Source: Salinirubellus litoreus
GTDB lineage: Archaea > Halobacteriota > Halobacteria > Halobacteriales > Haloarculaceae
Length of the DNA: 64,000 nt
NCBI RefSeq assembly: GCF_037335815.1
Contig: NZ_CP147841.1
Span: forward strand, 682,001 to 746,000
Direction: 5' to 3'
Shown: one piece after another, positions 16,890 to 25,899 of the stretch
Layout of the letters: every line of letters begins with the position of its first letter
How positions within the stretch are numbered: position 1 is the stretch's first letter
Made by a program: the position numbers and the translations under genes
The notes under the pieces: generated by a model
The model's input: the letters and a program-made list of their open reading frames with translations, nothing else
What the model was told of the DNA's origin: nothing
Database searches by the model: none

Positions 16890-17843
16890 ATGGGGCTGAC
16901 CGCCGCGTTCACGAACGCCGTCGGGCCGATACTCGCCGTGTCGGTCGTCGGGTACGTCCTCGGGCGAGGGACCGACGTCGACGTCGGGCCGCTCAACACC
17001 GCCGGGCTGTACGTGCTGGTCCCGGCGCTGGCGTTCCACAGCATCGCGACCACCTCGCTGGGCGGCGGCGAGGTGCTGAAACTCGGGGTCGGCGTGGTCG
17101 GCTACGCGCTGGCGATGCTCGGTCTCGCGTGGGCCGTCGGCCGACTCACGGGTGAGTCCGGGCCGCTGCTCGGCGCGCTGATGCTCGCGGCGGCGTTCCC
17201 CAACTCCGGGTTCGTCGGCATTCCCCTCTCGGAGTTCGCGTTCGGCGAGACCGGGCGGGCGACCGCCGTCCTCTACCTCACCATCCAGAACCTCCTCGTC
17301 TACACGCTCGGGGTGTACGTCGCCTCACGCGGCACCGATCGTGGCGTCCGCGAGGCGTTCGGCGAGATATTCAGGCTCCCGCTGCTGTACGCCGTCCTCG
17401 CCGCGGTCGTCGTCCGCGCGATGGGGTGGGTCCCGCCCGCCGGCAACGCGGCGATGGAGACCGTCCGTCTCGTCGGCGACGCCTCGATCCCGGTGATGCT
17501 CCTCATCCTCGGGCTCCAGCTCGCCGACACAGACGTGACCGCCGTCACCCGTTCGGTGACGCCCTCGCTGTTGAAACTCGGGGCCGCGCCGCTGGTCGGC
17601 GTGGGGCTCGCGCTTGCGCTCGGGTTCGAGGACCCCACCGTCGCCCGCGTGTTCGTCCTCGAGTGCGCGACCCCCGCGGCGGTCATCCCTCTCGCGCTCA
17701 CGATCGAGTACGCCGACGGCGCTACGGTGGACGGGTTCACCGCCCCCGAGTACCTGAGCACGGTCGTCTTCACGACCACCGTGGCGAGCGTGGCCGTGCT
17801 CACCCTGGTCCTGGCGGGGCTCGAAGCCGGGGTCGTGTTCTGA
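16890..17843 (+). CDS. AEC-family transporter (auxin efflux carrier/malate permease type)
   Basis: A 317-residue integral membrane protein with about ten helices in the two five-helix halves typical of AEC carriers. The N-terminal half has the family's FPNSGFVGIPL segment near residues 108-118. The C-terminal half carries ECATPAAVIPLAL near 265-277. Substrates in the family range from organic acids to auxin; none can be assigned here. The ATG at 16890 is chosen; a GTG at 16887 is one codon upstream. The 95 bp repeat begins 2 nt after the stop. Confidence 0.85.
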   Translation: MGLTAAFTNAVGPILAVSVVGYVLGRGTDVDVGPLNTAGLYVLVPALAFHSIATTSLGGGEVLKLGVGVVGYALAMLGLAWAVGRLTGESGPLLGALMLAAAFPNSGFVGIPLSEFAFGETGRATAVLYLTIQNLLVYTLGVYVASRGTDRGVREAFGEIFRLPLLYAVLAAVVVRAMGWVPPAGNAAMETVRLVGDASIPVMLLILGLQLADTDVTAVTRSVTPSLLKLGAAPLVGVGLALALGFEDPTVARVFVLECATPAAVIPLALTIEYADGATVDGFTAPEYLSTVVFTTTVASVAVLTLVLAGLEAGVVF

Positions 17844-17845
17844 GA

Positions 17846-17940
17846 GGGATCGTCGTCGTAGTTCGTAGATTTCCCGCCGAGAATCGTGCCCCGTGACCCA
17901 CGTCGAACGGTCGAATCTCTCGGCTGGCTACGATGATCCC
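17846..17940 (+). repeat. 95 bp dispersed element with terminal inverted repeats, copy A
   Basis: Begins GGGATCGTCGTCGTAG and ends CTACGATGATCCC; the ends pair into a 13 bp stem with a 3 nt bulge. A second copy of identical length is at 56278-56372 with 83 of 95 bases matching, all differences being transitions. It starts 2 nt after the TGA of the AEC gene. An internal TCGA-ACGG-TCGA could form a small hairpin. It could be a MITE-like insertion or a structured 3'-end element. Confidence 0.75.
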
Positions 17941-18014
17941 TACGAGTCGTCGGTGATCCGCTTCCGGGAGCGGGGAGGGCTGGATTCAAACCCGCCCGCC
18001 GCCTCCCTCGGCGC

Positions 18015-18446
18015 GTGAGCCACCGGACGTACACCCACGACATCGAAGTCCAGTACCGCGATCTCGATCCCCGTCGGCACGTCAACCACGTCGTCTACGC
18101 CGCGTACGTCGAGCAGGCGAAGGGTCGCTTCTACGCGGACGTGCTCGGGACCCCGCTGGTCGACGCTCCGACCGTCGTACGGACGCTGGAGGTCGACTAC
18201 CGCGCCCCGGTCGAACCGGATCGAGTAGTCGAGATCGAGCTCGGCCCCGTGGAGGTGGGCGGGACGAGCCTCGGCATCGAGTACGAACTGACCGACGAGG
18301 GCGAGGTCGTCGCCACGGCACGCACGGTGTCGGTCTACCTCGGCGAGGACGGACGGCCCGAGCGACTCCCCGAGGAGTGGCGCGAGCGGGCCACGCCCTA
18401 CGAGGAGGAGGGGAGCGGGAGCACCGACGCGATGGACGGGACGTGA
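18015..18446 (+). CDS. Acyl-CoA thioesterase (4-hydroxybenzoyl-CoA thioesterase/hotdog family)
   Basis: A 143-residue hotdog-fold protein hydrolysing acyl-CoA. It has the family's HDIEVQYRDLDPRRHVNHVVYAAYVEQAK segment (about 7-38; the Asp, the His and the Asn of HVNH are the active-site region) and the RTLEVDYRAPVEPD strand. GTG start at 18015, supported by TTCAAA at 17985-17990. C-terminus is an acidic Ser/Gly tail. No operon partner; substrate unknown. Confidence 0.85.
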   Translation: MSHRTYTHDIEVQYRDLDPRRHVNHVVYAAYVEQAKGRFYADVLGTPLVDAPTVVRTLEVDYRAPVEPDRVVEIELGPVEVGGTSLGIEYELTDEGEVVATARTVSVYLGEDGRPERLPEEWRERATPYEEEGSGSTDAMDGT

Positions 18447-18562
18447 GCCAGCCGGTGGGTACGGTCGTTCTTTAAGTTCTTCCCGCGACAAGTAGTCTAT
18501 ACGAGGGAAGAATGGCGAGCGGTCGGGACGGCTTCTCCGGGGACTCCGACGGCGAGCCGTGG

Positions 18563-19792
18563 CTACGGCTCGGGAGCGAACCACGAGAGGATCGCGCCGA
18601 GCAGGCCGAGACCGCCGGCGACGGCGAACGCGGTGCCGTACCCCGCTGCGCCGACGAGCGCGCCGCCGGCGATGGGAGCCAGGAACGCCCCGGCGAGGCC
18701 GAGGCTCGTCAGGAACGCGACGGCGGTGGCGGCGACCCCCGGGTCGACGAGTTCTCTGACGTAGGCGAACACGAGGCCGAGGCCGAGCTGGATGGCGAAG
18801 CCCGCGACCAGGAGCGCGCCGACGAGCACCGGTACGGTCCGGAGCGCGGCGAACCCCGCGACGGCCGGCGTCGCCACGAGGAACGACCAGAGGAGGACCG
18901 GCCGGCGGCGACCGCCGAGCAGCCGGTCGGAGACGAGCCCGCCCGAGACACGGGAGAGCACGCCGACCGCGGGGAACAGCGCCGTCAGCAGCCCGCCGAG
19001 CGCGAGCGACAGCGACAGCTCCTCGGTGAGGTAGGAGGGTGCCCAGCTGTTGACGAACAGGAACACCGAGTAGGCGAGGAAGGCGATGCCACCGACGAGC
19101 CACACCGTCCGGTTCGTGACGACCGACCGGAGCTCCTCGCGGGTGGGCGGGTCGGCCCCGTGTACCCGGCCGCGGCCGCGGCTCGTCGGCCAGAACAGCG
19201 CGAATCCGAGGACGGAACTGGTGGCGAAGACGGGGAAGACCGCCGGCCATCCGAACGCCCCCGCGATGAGCGGCGCGGCACCCTGTCCGACGGCGAACCC
19301 GATGGGTCCGCTCGCGGTGAACACCGCGACGGCGGTCGCCTGCCGGTCGGCTTCGAACGCCCGGCCCACCACGTCGATGCCGGCGTTCCAGACCACCGTG
19401 TAGGCGATCCCGCCCAGGACGCGAGAGGCGAGCAGCGAGAGGAACGCCCCCGCCGAGGCGGCCCACCAGCCCCAGACGCCCGCGAGCACGAGCATCCCGA
19501 CGGCGGCCGCCGTCGCGTGACGCGAGTTCGTCCGGTCGAGGACCACGCCCACGGGGAGGCTCGTCACGACCGCGGTCCCGAACATCACGCCCACGACGAG
19601 CCCCGCCGCCGAGGGGCCGATCCCGAGCGACTCGCGGATCAGCGGCGTGACGCTCGCGGGCGCGAGTTCGTACGCCCCGAGCGAGGTGGTCATCACCGCC
19701 CCGCCGGCCAGCAGGCCGAGCTTCGCGCGCTCGCTGCCTCCCCCGGGGTCGGTGCCAACGGACTCCTGTTCCGACACGACGGGGAGGCTCAC
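18563..19792 (-). CDS. Major facilitator superfamily transporter
   Basis: A 409-residue carrier with twelve predicted helices in two six-helix bundles joined by a basic/polar loop (about 200-225, SRGRGRVHGADPP). The MFS signature between helices 2 and 3 is GVVLDRTNSR, and the equivalent in the second half is GGLVSDRLLGGRRRP. Start is GTG at 19792 (V/MSLPVVSEQ). Closest in style to CynX/NarK-like permeases; substrate not deducible. Confidence 0.85.
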   Translation of the reverse strand: MSLPVVSEQESVGTDPGGGSERAKLGLLAGGAVMTTSLGAYELAPASVTPLIRESLGIGPSAAGLVVGVMFGTAVVTSLPVGVVLDRTNSRHATAAAVGMLVLAGVWGWWAASAGAFLSLLASRVLGGIAYTVVWNAGIDVVGRAFEADRQATAVAVFTASGPIGFAVGQGAAPLIAGAFGWPAVFPVFATSSVLGFALFWPTSRGRGRVHGADPPTREELRSVVTNRTVWLVGGIAFLAYSVFLFVNSWAPSYLTEELSLSLALGGLLTALFPAVGVLSRVSGGLVSDRLLGGRRRPVLLWSFLVATPAVAGFAALRTVPVLVGALLVAGFAIQLGLGLVFAYVRELVDPGVAATAVAFLTSLGLAGAFLAPIAGGALVGAAGYGTAFAVAGGLGLLGAILSWFAPEP

Positions 19793-19906
19793 CCGCCCGG
19801 GGTATCAACCTGTCGCGCTGCGGCCGCGCCGTCACACGGTTCGGACGACGATGTGGCCAGGGCAAGCGGCGGGAAGTTTACCACGTTCGACCCCCTCGTC
19901 TCGGCC

Positions 19907-20138
19907 GTGACCGGAGAGGAGCACCGGTGTCGTCGCTGCGGGTCGCGGCTCGTGGTCGGCCTCGTCGCCAGCCCGCGGCGGACCTGCTGTCTCAACGCGA
20001 CGAGCGAGGGCGCAGGGAGACGCGACCGAGCCCTCGACAAGCGAGCGGGGAGGAACGGCCCGCGAGCCCATCGTCGGCGTCTGCCCCGATCACGGCCCCG
20101 TCGGCCCCGAGAACGCCGTCTCCGACGACTCGGCGTAG
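19907..20138 (+). pseudogene. Possible frameshifted small zinc-ribbon protein gene
   Basis: A TATA-like GTTTA at 19876-19880 lies 27 nt before a GTG at 19907 that opens VTGEEHRCRRCGSRLVVGLV and a CC pair. After about 35 codons this frame turns Arg-rich. Another frame then becomes protein-like with strong third-position G/C (REPIVGVCPDHGPVGPENAV) and stops at TAG 20136-20138. Skipping one base near the GGGAG at about 20010-20016 joins the halves into a roughly 75-residue protein with CxxC...C...CxxH. This is a weak call; without homologues it could be chance. Confidence 0.35.
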
Positions 20139-20212
20139 CTCCGCGTTCCCCCCGGACTCCCCGGGACCCCGCGGCGGCCACCGTTTAAGTGGGTGGCATC
20201 GGTTCGGGCCAC

Positions 20213-21721
20213 ATGGATGCGACCGACGCGGACCGATTCGACCTCCTCGAGGCGACCGTCGAGGAGATACACACCGGCTTCGACGCGGGGGCGCTCACCG
20301 CGGAGGCGCTCGTGGAACGCTACCTCGACCGCATCGAGGCCCACGACGACGACCTGAACTCGATACTGACGGTCAACCCCGACGCCAGCGAGCGGGCGCG
20401 CGAACTCGACGAGACGTTCGCGGAGGAGGGGCTCGTCGGCCCGCTACACGGTGTTCCGGTGGTTCTGAAGGACAACAAGGACACGGCCGACATGCCGACG
20501 ACGGCGGGGTGTGTTGCGCTGGCCGAGTCGGTCCCCGCAGACGACGCGTTCGTCGTCGAACGGCTCCGCGAGGCGGGCGCGGTGATACTGGCGAAGGCGA
20601 ACCTCCAGGAGTTCGCGTTCGGCGTCGACACCATCAGCTCGCTGGGTGGGGAGACGAGGAACGCCTACTCGCTCGATCACCGCCCCTCGGGGTCGAGCGG
20701 CGGGACCGCGGCGGCCATCGCCGCCAACCTCGGGACGATCGGGACGGGTTCGGACACCTGCTCGTCGGTGCGATCCCCGCCCGCGTTCAACGCGCTCGTC
20801 GGGGTCCGTCCAACGAGAGGGCTCCTCAGCCGCGACGGGATCGTCCCGCTGAGCGAGACCCAGGACACCGCGGGGCCGATCACGCGCACCGTCGCCGACG
20901 CCGCGCGGATGCTCGACGCGATGGCCGGCTACGATCCTGCGGACCCCGTCACGGCCCGGGGCGTCGGGGAGGTCCCCGAGGACGGGTACGTCTCGCACCT
21001 CGACGCGGACGGGCTGGAGGGGGCACGTATCGGCGTCGTGCGGTCGTTCTTCGGGCTCGCGGACGAGGAGAGCGCGCCCGAGTCGGCCGCCGAGGCGGTG
21101 ACGACGGTCGTCGACGGCGCGGTCGAGGAGATGCGAGCGGCGGGCGCGACGGTGGTCGACCCCGTCGAGGTCGAGGATCTGGAGATCCTGGAGTCGGCGC
21201 GGGTCCTCCAGTACGAGTTCGCGCGGGACTTCGATCGGTACCTCGCCGAGCTACCGGACCCGCCGTACGACTCGCTCGCGGCGATCGTCGAGTCGGGGAC
21301 GGTCGCCGACGCGGTGGCCGACCGGATCCGCGAGAGCGAGATACTCGAGACCGACTACGACCGCCTGGACGAGAACGTGGGGTATCTCCGGCGGCTCGAC
21401 CGACGGCGGCAGTTGCGCGAGGACACCGAGCGCCGGATGGTCGAGGCGGACCTCGACGCGCTGCTCTACCCGCCGTCGGCGGTCCCGCCCGTCGAGATCC
21501 CCGACCACCAGCCGTTCGCGGAACTCCGGTGTGAGCTCGCCGCGCACACGGGTCTGCCCGCCGTCGTCGTCCCCGCCGGCTACACCGACGAGGGCCTCCC
21601 GGTGGGGGTCGAGCTCCTGGGCCGGGAGTTCGCCGAGCCCCGGCTCCTCGAACTGGCGTACGCCTACGAGCGGGCGACCGGGCACCGACACCCACCGGAG
21701 GGGTTCGGCGAGCTCGGGTAG
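20213..21721 (+). CDS. Amidase (amidase-signature family)
   Basis: A 502-residue hydrolase of the Ser-cisSer-Lys family. The catalytic Lys lies in GVPVVLKDNKDT (about 82-93), the cis-Ser in RPSGSSGGTAAA (about 160-171) and the nucleophile region in GSDTCSSVRSPPAFN (about 182-196), slightly divergent from the usual GGSIR. C-terminal PAVVVPAGYTDEGLPVGVELLG is typical. It could cleave carboxamides or be a GatA-like paralogue; no gatB/gatC lies nearby. TTTAA at 20184-20188 supports the start. Confidence 0.88.
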   Translation: MDATDADRFDLLEATVEEIHTGFDAGALTAEALVERYLDRIEAHDDDLNSILTVNPDASERARELDETFAEEGLVGPLHGVPVVLKDNKDTADMPTTAGCVALAESVPADDAFVVERLREAGAVILAKANLQEFAFGVDTISSLGGETRNAYSLDHRPSGSSGGTAAAIAANLGTIGTGSDTCSSVRSPPAFNALVGVRPTRGLLSRDGIVPLSETQDTAGPITRTVADAARMLDAMAGYDPADPVTARGVGEVPEDGYVSHLDADGLEGARIGVVRSFFGLADEESAPESAAEAVTTVVDGAVEEMRAAGATVVDPVEVEDLEILESARVLQYEFARDFDRYLAELPDPPYDSLAAIVESGTVADAVADRIRESEILETDYDRLDENVGYLRRLDRRRQLREDTERRMVEADLDALLYPPSAVPPVEIPDHQPFAELRCELAAHTGLPAVVVPAGYTDEGLPVGVELLGREFAEPRLLELAYAYERATGHRHPPEGFGELG

Positions 21722-21776
21722 CTTCCGGTTCCGCGAGGGAGAACCGTTTTATCGCTCAGCGGCCGTTCGGTGAGGT

Positions 21777-23003
21777 ATGCCGACACCAGACGGATACGTC
21801 CTCGACGACGTCACGGTGGTCGACCTCTCGACGTTCGTGACGGGCGGGTTCTGCTCACTGATGCTCGCCAACCAGGGTGCCGACGTCATCAAGGTCGAGC
21901 GCCCGGAGGCCGGCGACGACATCCGCCACTCGGGGCCGCCGTTCATCGACGGCGAGTCGCCGTACTACTGGACGGTCAACTACGACAAGCGCTCGGTCGA
22001 ACTCGACCTGAAGAGCGAGGAGGGGCTCGAGGCGCTCTACGACCTCGTGAGCGAGGCGGACGTGTTCCTCCAGAACTTCCGGCCGGGGACCGCCGAGCGC
22101 CTCGGCGTCGACTACGAGACCATGACCGAGCGCCGCGAGGACCTGATCTACTGCTCGATCTCGGCGTTCGGCGAGACGGGGCCGTGGCGCGAGCGTCCGG
22201 GCTACGACCTGCTCGTCCAGGGGCTCTCGGGGATCATGGACGTCACCGGCGCGGAGGGGGGCGACCCGGCGAAGGTGGGGCTCCCCCAGACGGACCTCAT
22301 CACGGCGATGTGGGCCGCGTTCGGTATCGTCTGTTCGCTCCGCCGGCGCGAACACACCGGCGAGGGCGAGTACGTCGAACTCGGGATGCTCGACTCTGCG
22401 CTCCCCTGGCTGACCAAGCAGGCCGGCAAGACGTTCGCCGGCGAGGAGACGAAGCGGATGGGCACCCGGGACCCCGTGCTCGCGCCCTACCAGACGTTCG
22501 AGACCGGCGACGGCTACATCAACGTCGCGGCGCTCAACCCGAAGCTCTGGCGGGGGTTCTGTGCGGCCATCGGTCGGGAGGACCTCCCCGATGACGAGCG
22601 GTTCGAGGAGAACGCCGACCGCGTCGAGAACATGGACGCGCTCGAACGCGAGATCGAGTCGACCCTCTCGGAGCGGACGACCGACGAGTGGATGGACGCG
22701 CTCGTCGAGGCGGGCGTCCCGGCCGCCCCGGTCCAGGGGGTCGCGGAGGCGCTCGACAACGAGCAGACCGAGGCCCGGGGGGTAATGGGAGAGTTCGAGC
22801 GCGACGGGACGACCATCCCGGTCATCGAACACCCGCTGAACTTCCGGGGAGCGGAGAGCGGGTTCCGGAGCCCCCCACCGAAGCTCGGCGAGCACACCCG
22901 TGAGGTGTTCGCCGAACTCGGCTACGACGAGGATCGGTTGGACGAACTCGCCGAAGCCGGGTCGTACGAAGCGGAAGCCGGAGCCGAAGCGGACGACGAC
23001 TGA
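21777..23003 (+). CDS. Class III CoA-transferase (CaiB/BaiF family) 1
   Basis: A 408-residue enzyme moving CoA between carboxylic acids. Family features: VVDLSTFVTGGFCSLMLANQGADVIKVERP (begins near 14), NYDKRSVELDLKSEEG, FGETGPWRERPGYDLLVQ, and the Asp in LPQTDLITAMWA (about 178), which aligns with the acyl-enzyme Asp of formyl-CoA transferase. TATA-like TTTTAT at 21747-21752. A second family member follows 234 bp later. The C-terminus is an acidic repeat-like EAEAGAEADDD. Confidence 0.9.
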   Translation: MPTPDGYVLDDVTVVDLSTFVTGGFCSLMLANQGADVIKVERPEAGDDIRHSGPPFIDGESPYYWTVNYDKRSVELDLKSEEGLEALYDLVSEADVFLQNFRPGTAERLGVDYETMTERREDLIYCSISAFGETGPWRERPGYDLLVQGLSGIMDVTGAEGGDPAKVGLPQTDLITAMWAAFGIVCSLRRREHTGEGEYVELGMLDSALPWLTKQAGKTFAGEETKRMGTRDPVLAPYQTFETGDGYINVAALNPKLWRGFCAAIGREDLPDDERFEENADRVENMDALEREIESTLSERTTDEWMDALVEAGVPAAPVQGVAEALDNEQTEARGVMGEFERDGTTIPVIEHPLNFRGAESGFRSPPPKLGEHTREVFAELGYDEDRLDELAEAGSYEAEAGAEADDD

Positions 23004-23237
23004 CGAGCGCCGGAGGCTCGCTCGCACGGTCCGCGGAGTGGTTCGAAACGTCCCGCCGGGACGCTTCGTCGTCACGAGAGACGCCCGCGGCGCCCCTCGA
23101 ACGACTCCGCTCCGCGCTACCCCGACGCCACGATTCGCGGAGTCCGTGGTGTGAGCGGATGCGGTGTTCGGGGACCCATCCGACGCCCCGAAGCCGCCGC
23201 ACGATGGTTTTAGGTACCACACGGCGCACGGGTAGCC

Positions 23238-24422
23238 ATGACAGGCGCGCCGCTGTCCGATATCGTCGTCGTCGACTTCACTCACGCCCGCGCGGGGCCC
23301 TGGTGTACGGAACTCCTGGGCGAACTCGGCGCGGAGGTAGTCAAAGTGGAGCGGCCGGGCGGGGGCGACCCCAACCGGGACGGCCACCCACAGCAGGGCG
23401 GGATGGGGTTCGAGTTCATCTCCCGGCACCGGAACAAGAAGAGCGTCGTGATCGACCTCAAGAACGAGGACGGTCGACAGCTCGCCGAGGACTTCATCGC
23501 CGAGGCCGACGTCCTCGTCGAGAACTTCGCGCCGGGCGTGATGGACCGCCTCGGGCTGGGCTTCGACTACCTCATCGAGGAGGTCAACCCCGGACTGGTC
23601 TACGCCTCCATCAAGGGGTACGGCGAGACGGGGCCGTTCAAGCACAAGAAGGGCGTCGACCTCGTGATGCAGGCCGAGGGCGGCATCATGTCGGTCACCG
23701 GGCCCGAGGGTGGACCGCCGGTGAAGGTCGGCCAGGCCATCGGCGACATCGGCGCGGGGCTGTACGCGACCGTCGGAATCCTCTCGGCGCTCCGGCACCG
23801 CGACGCCACGGGGCGGGGACAGAAGTTCGAGACGGATCTGTTCGGGACCATCGTCTCCTACATGGAGGAGTACCTGACCGAGTACGGGATCACCGGCGAG
23901 GACCCGACGCCGAACGGTACCCGCCACCAGACGGGCGTCCCCTACGAACTGTTCGAGACCGCGGATGGACACCTCGCGGTGTTCGTCCCCGGGTCCCGCT
24001 GGACGATGTTCGTCGCGGAGGTGCTCGAGGACGAGTCGCTCGCGGAGTACGACTCGGCGAAGGCCCGCCGCGACCACTACGACGAGGTGATGGCCGTCAT
24101 GCGACCGCTCCTCCGGGAACACACCACCGAGGAGTGGGTCGATCGCTTCGACGACCTCGGCATCCCCTGCGGGCCGCTGAACCGCGTGAGCGACGTCGTC
24201 GAGCACCCGCAGGCGCTCGAACGAGGGAGCGTCCTCCGGTACGACGACCCCGACCTCGGCGAGGTGCTGTGCAGGGGGTTCCCGCTGCACTTCTCGGAGT
24301 CCGAGACGGTGTTCGAGCGCGGCCCCCCGGGGCTCGGCGAGCACACCGACGAGGTGCTCGAACGCCTGGGGGTCCCGCCCGAGGAGCGCGTCCGTCTCCG
24401 CGAGTCGGGCGCGGTGGAATGA
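23238..24422 (+). CDS. Class III CoA-transferase (CaiB/BaiF family) 2
   Basis: A 394-residue paralogue. Conserved VVVDFTHARAGPWCTELLGELGAEVVKVERP start, RNKKSVVIDLK, YGETGPFKHKKGVDLVMQ and the catalytic Asp in QAIGDIGAGLYATV (about 170). TTTTAG at 23208-23213 gives it its own promoter. The two transferases differ throughout and probably act on different acids. A methylmalonyl-CoA decarboxylase-like gene is convergent with it, 15 bp apart. Confidence 0.9.
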   Translation: MTGAPLSDIVVVDFTHARAGPWCTELLGELGAEVVKVERPGGGDPNRDGHPQQGGMGFEFISRHRNKKSVVIDLKNEDGRQLAEDFIAEADVLVENFAPGVMDRLGLGFDYLIEEVNPGLVYASIKGYGETGPFKHKKGVDLVMQAEGGIMSVTGPEGGPPVKVGQAIGDIGAGLYATVGILSALRHRDATGRGQKFETDLFGTIVSYMEEYLTEYGITGEDPTPNGTRHQTGVPYELFETADGHLAVFVPGSRWTMFVAEVLEDESLAEYDSAKARRDHYDEVMAVMRPLLREHTTEEWVDRFDDLGIPCGPLNRVSDVVEHPQALERGSVLRYDDPDLGEVLCRGFPLHFSESETVFERGPPGLGEHTDEVLERLGVPPEERVRLRESGAVE

Positions 24423-24437
24423 CTCCCCCGTGCTCGC

Positions 24438-25211
24438 TCAGCGGTCCTGGAACTGGGGTTCGCGCCCCTCGTCGAAGGCCGCCTTCCCCTCGGCGTGGTC
24501 CTCGCTCGCGAACGCCTGATCGCGGAGCCGCTGGACCCACTCCAGTTCGGCCTCCGAGAGCTCCCCCTTCGCCTCGATGGCGTGGAGTATCTCCTTCATC
24601 CCCCGCAGCGAGAACGGCGCGTTGCTCGCGATCGTCTCGGCCATTCCGTACGTGCGCTCGTCGAGGTCCCCCCGCGGGACGGCGTAGTTGAGAAAGCCCA
24701 CCTCGGCGGCGTGGGCGGCGTCGATGGGCTCCGCGGTGAACAGCATCTCGCGGGTCTTCGCCGGGCCGATCAGATCCATGATCCGGCTGACCGGCCGGCC
24801 GCCGTAGACCAGTCCGATCCTCGCAGGGGTGATACCGAACCGCGCGTCCTCGACGCCGACCCTGAGGTCACAGGAGGCGGCGATGGCCACCGCGCCCCCG
24901 TACGTGTCACCGTTGATCATCGCGAGGACGGGGTAGCTGTACCCCTCGATGGCGTCGAGCATCCGCGACCAGAGCCCCTTCTGCTCTTCCGTCTGGTCGC
25001 TCCGGTCGACCGAGAGGTCGAACCCGGCGCTGAACGCCTTCTCGCCGGCCCCGCGCAGGACGGGGACGAGGAGTTCGTCGCGGGCCTCGAGCCCCTCGAA
25101 CGTCTCCGCCAGCCCCTCGACCATCTCGAAGTCGACCGCGTTGCGCTTGCCCTCGTTCTCGATGGTGACCGTCACGACCCGTCCGTCCTCCTCCGAGCGG
25201 ATGGTTCCCAT
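24438..25211 (-). CDS. Crotonase-fold protein resembling methylmalonyl-CoA decarboxylase
   Basis: A 257-residue enoyl-CoA hydratase/isomerase superfamily member. The two catalytic Glu of hydratases are absent (Ala and Pro at those places). Instead GITPARIGLVYGG matches the MTPVNLGVPYN segment of E. coli methylmalonyl-CoA decarboxylase (ScpB), keeping its Thr and Tyr; ELIFTASPI versus EMLFTAEPI and the SEDHAEGKAAFDEGREPQF end also agree. The ScpB His in SAGHD is Phe here (SAGFD). A decarboxylase role is inferred. TATA-like TTTAGGTCC at 25233-25241. Confidence 0.75.
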   Translation of the reverse strand: MGTIRSEEDGRVVTVTIENEGKRNAVDFEMVEGLAETFEGLEARDELLVPVLRGAGEKAFSAGFDLSVDRSDQTEEQKGLWSRMLDAIEGYSYPVLAMINGDTYGGAVAIAASCDLRVGVEDARFGITPARIGLVYGGRPVSRIMDLIGPAKTREMLFTAEPIDAAHAAEVGFLNYAVPRGDLDERTYGMAETIASNAPFSLRGMKEILHAIEAKGELSEAELEWVQRLRDQAFASEDHAEGKAAFDEGREPQFQDR

Positions 25212-25332
25212 GCCCGCGGCTCTGCGGGGGAGGACCTAAACCCTCCGTCAGTCGCGGCCGCACGCGCCGGTGGGCCCGCGGCGGTCGGCCGGGATCCAAA
25301 CCGGTTTGTCCCGGGCGCTCGAACCCCCGACC

Positions 25333-25785
25333 ATGCTCGAACCGGGCGATCCGGCACCGGAGATCAGCGCGGAGAACCAGCACGGCGAGACCGTCATGCC
25401 GGCGTTCGAGGACCCCACCGTCGTCTACTTCTACCCCAAGGACTTCACCGGCGGGTGCACCATCGAGGCGAACGACTTCCAGGACGCGCTCCCCGACTAC
25501 CGCGAGTCGGGCGTCACGGTCTACGGCGTCTCGCTCGACGACGTCGAGAGCCACGCGGACTTCGCCGAGGAGGAGGGCGTCGAGTTCGAACTGCTCGCCG
25601 ATCCGGAGGGGGAGGTCGCCGAGGCGTTCGGGATGGACACCAGCGAGGGGTACACCGACCGCCGGACGTTCGTCCTCGCGGACGGCGAGGTCGTCCGGGT
25701 GTACGATCCCGAACCCTCCGATCCCTCGGGCCACGCCCGCGAAGTGCTGGACGACGTCCGCGGGGAGTACCTCGCGGGCGACTGA
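25333..25785 (+). CDS. Peroxiredoxin, Bcp/PrxQ type
   Basis: A 150-residue thioredoxin-fold peroxidase reducing hydroperoxides. The peroxidatic Cys is in KDFTGGCTIEANDF (about residues 36-49). The resolving Cys five residues later in many PrxQ proteins is Asn, so it should work as a one-Cys enzyme or use an outside thiol. YFYPKDFTGGCT and GVSLDDVESHADF are family hallmarks. Compact single gene, downstream of and divergent from the crotonase gene. Confidence 0.88.
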   Translation: MLEPGDPAPEISAENQHGETVMPAFEDPTVVYFYPKDFTGGCTIEANDFQDALPDYRESGVTVYGVSLDDVESHADFAEEEGVEFELLADPEGEVAEAFGMDTSEGYTDRRTFVLADGEVVRVYDPEPSDPSGHAREVLDDVRGEYLAGD

Positions 25786-25899
25786 CTGAACGGTCCTGAC
25801 CGAGGGGGGATCGAACGGGCCGAACTCGAAGGATCAGCCGGTACCGACACGGGCGACGAGCGCGGCCACCCTATGGGCCCGGTAGTCCGCCGGTGGGCC

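Noticed and set aside
17846..17940. tRNA or tRNA-derived element, because GGTCGAATC resembles a T-arm
   Set aside because: No acceptor stem, D-arm or anticodon arm of correct size can be drawn; the end stem is 13 bp with a bulge.
21855..24344. An 829-residue minus-strand frame
   Set aside because: Shadow of the two CoA-transferases, whose conserved motifs are on the plus strand.
24438..25211. Enoyl-CoA hydratase
   Set aside because: Both catalytic glutamates are missing, so the hydratase label would mislead; the decarboxylase-like subgroup fits better.
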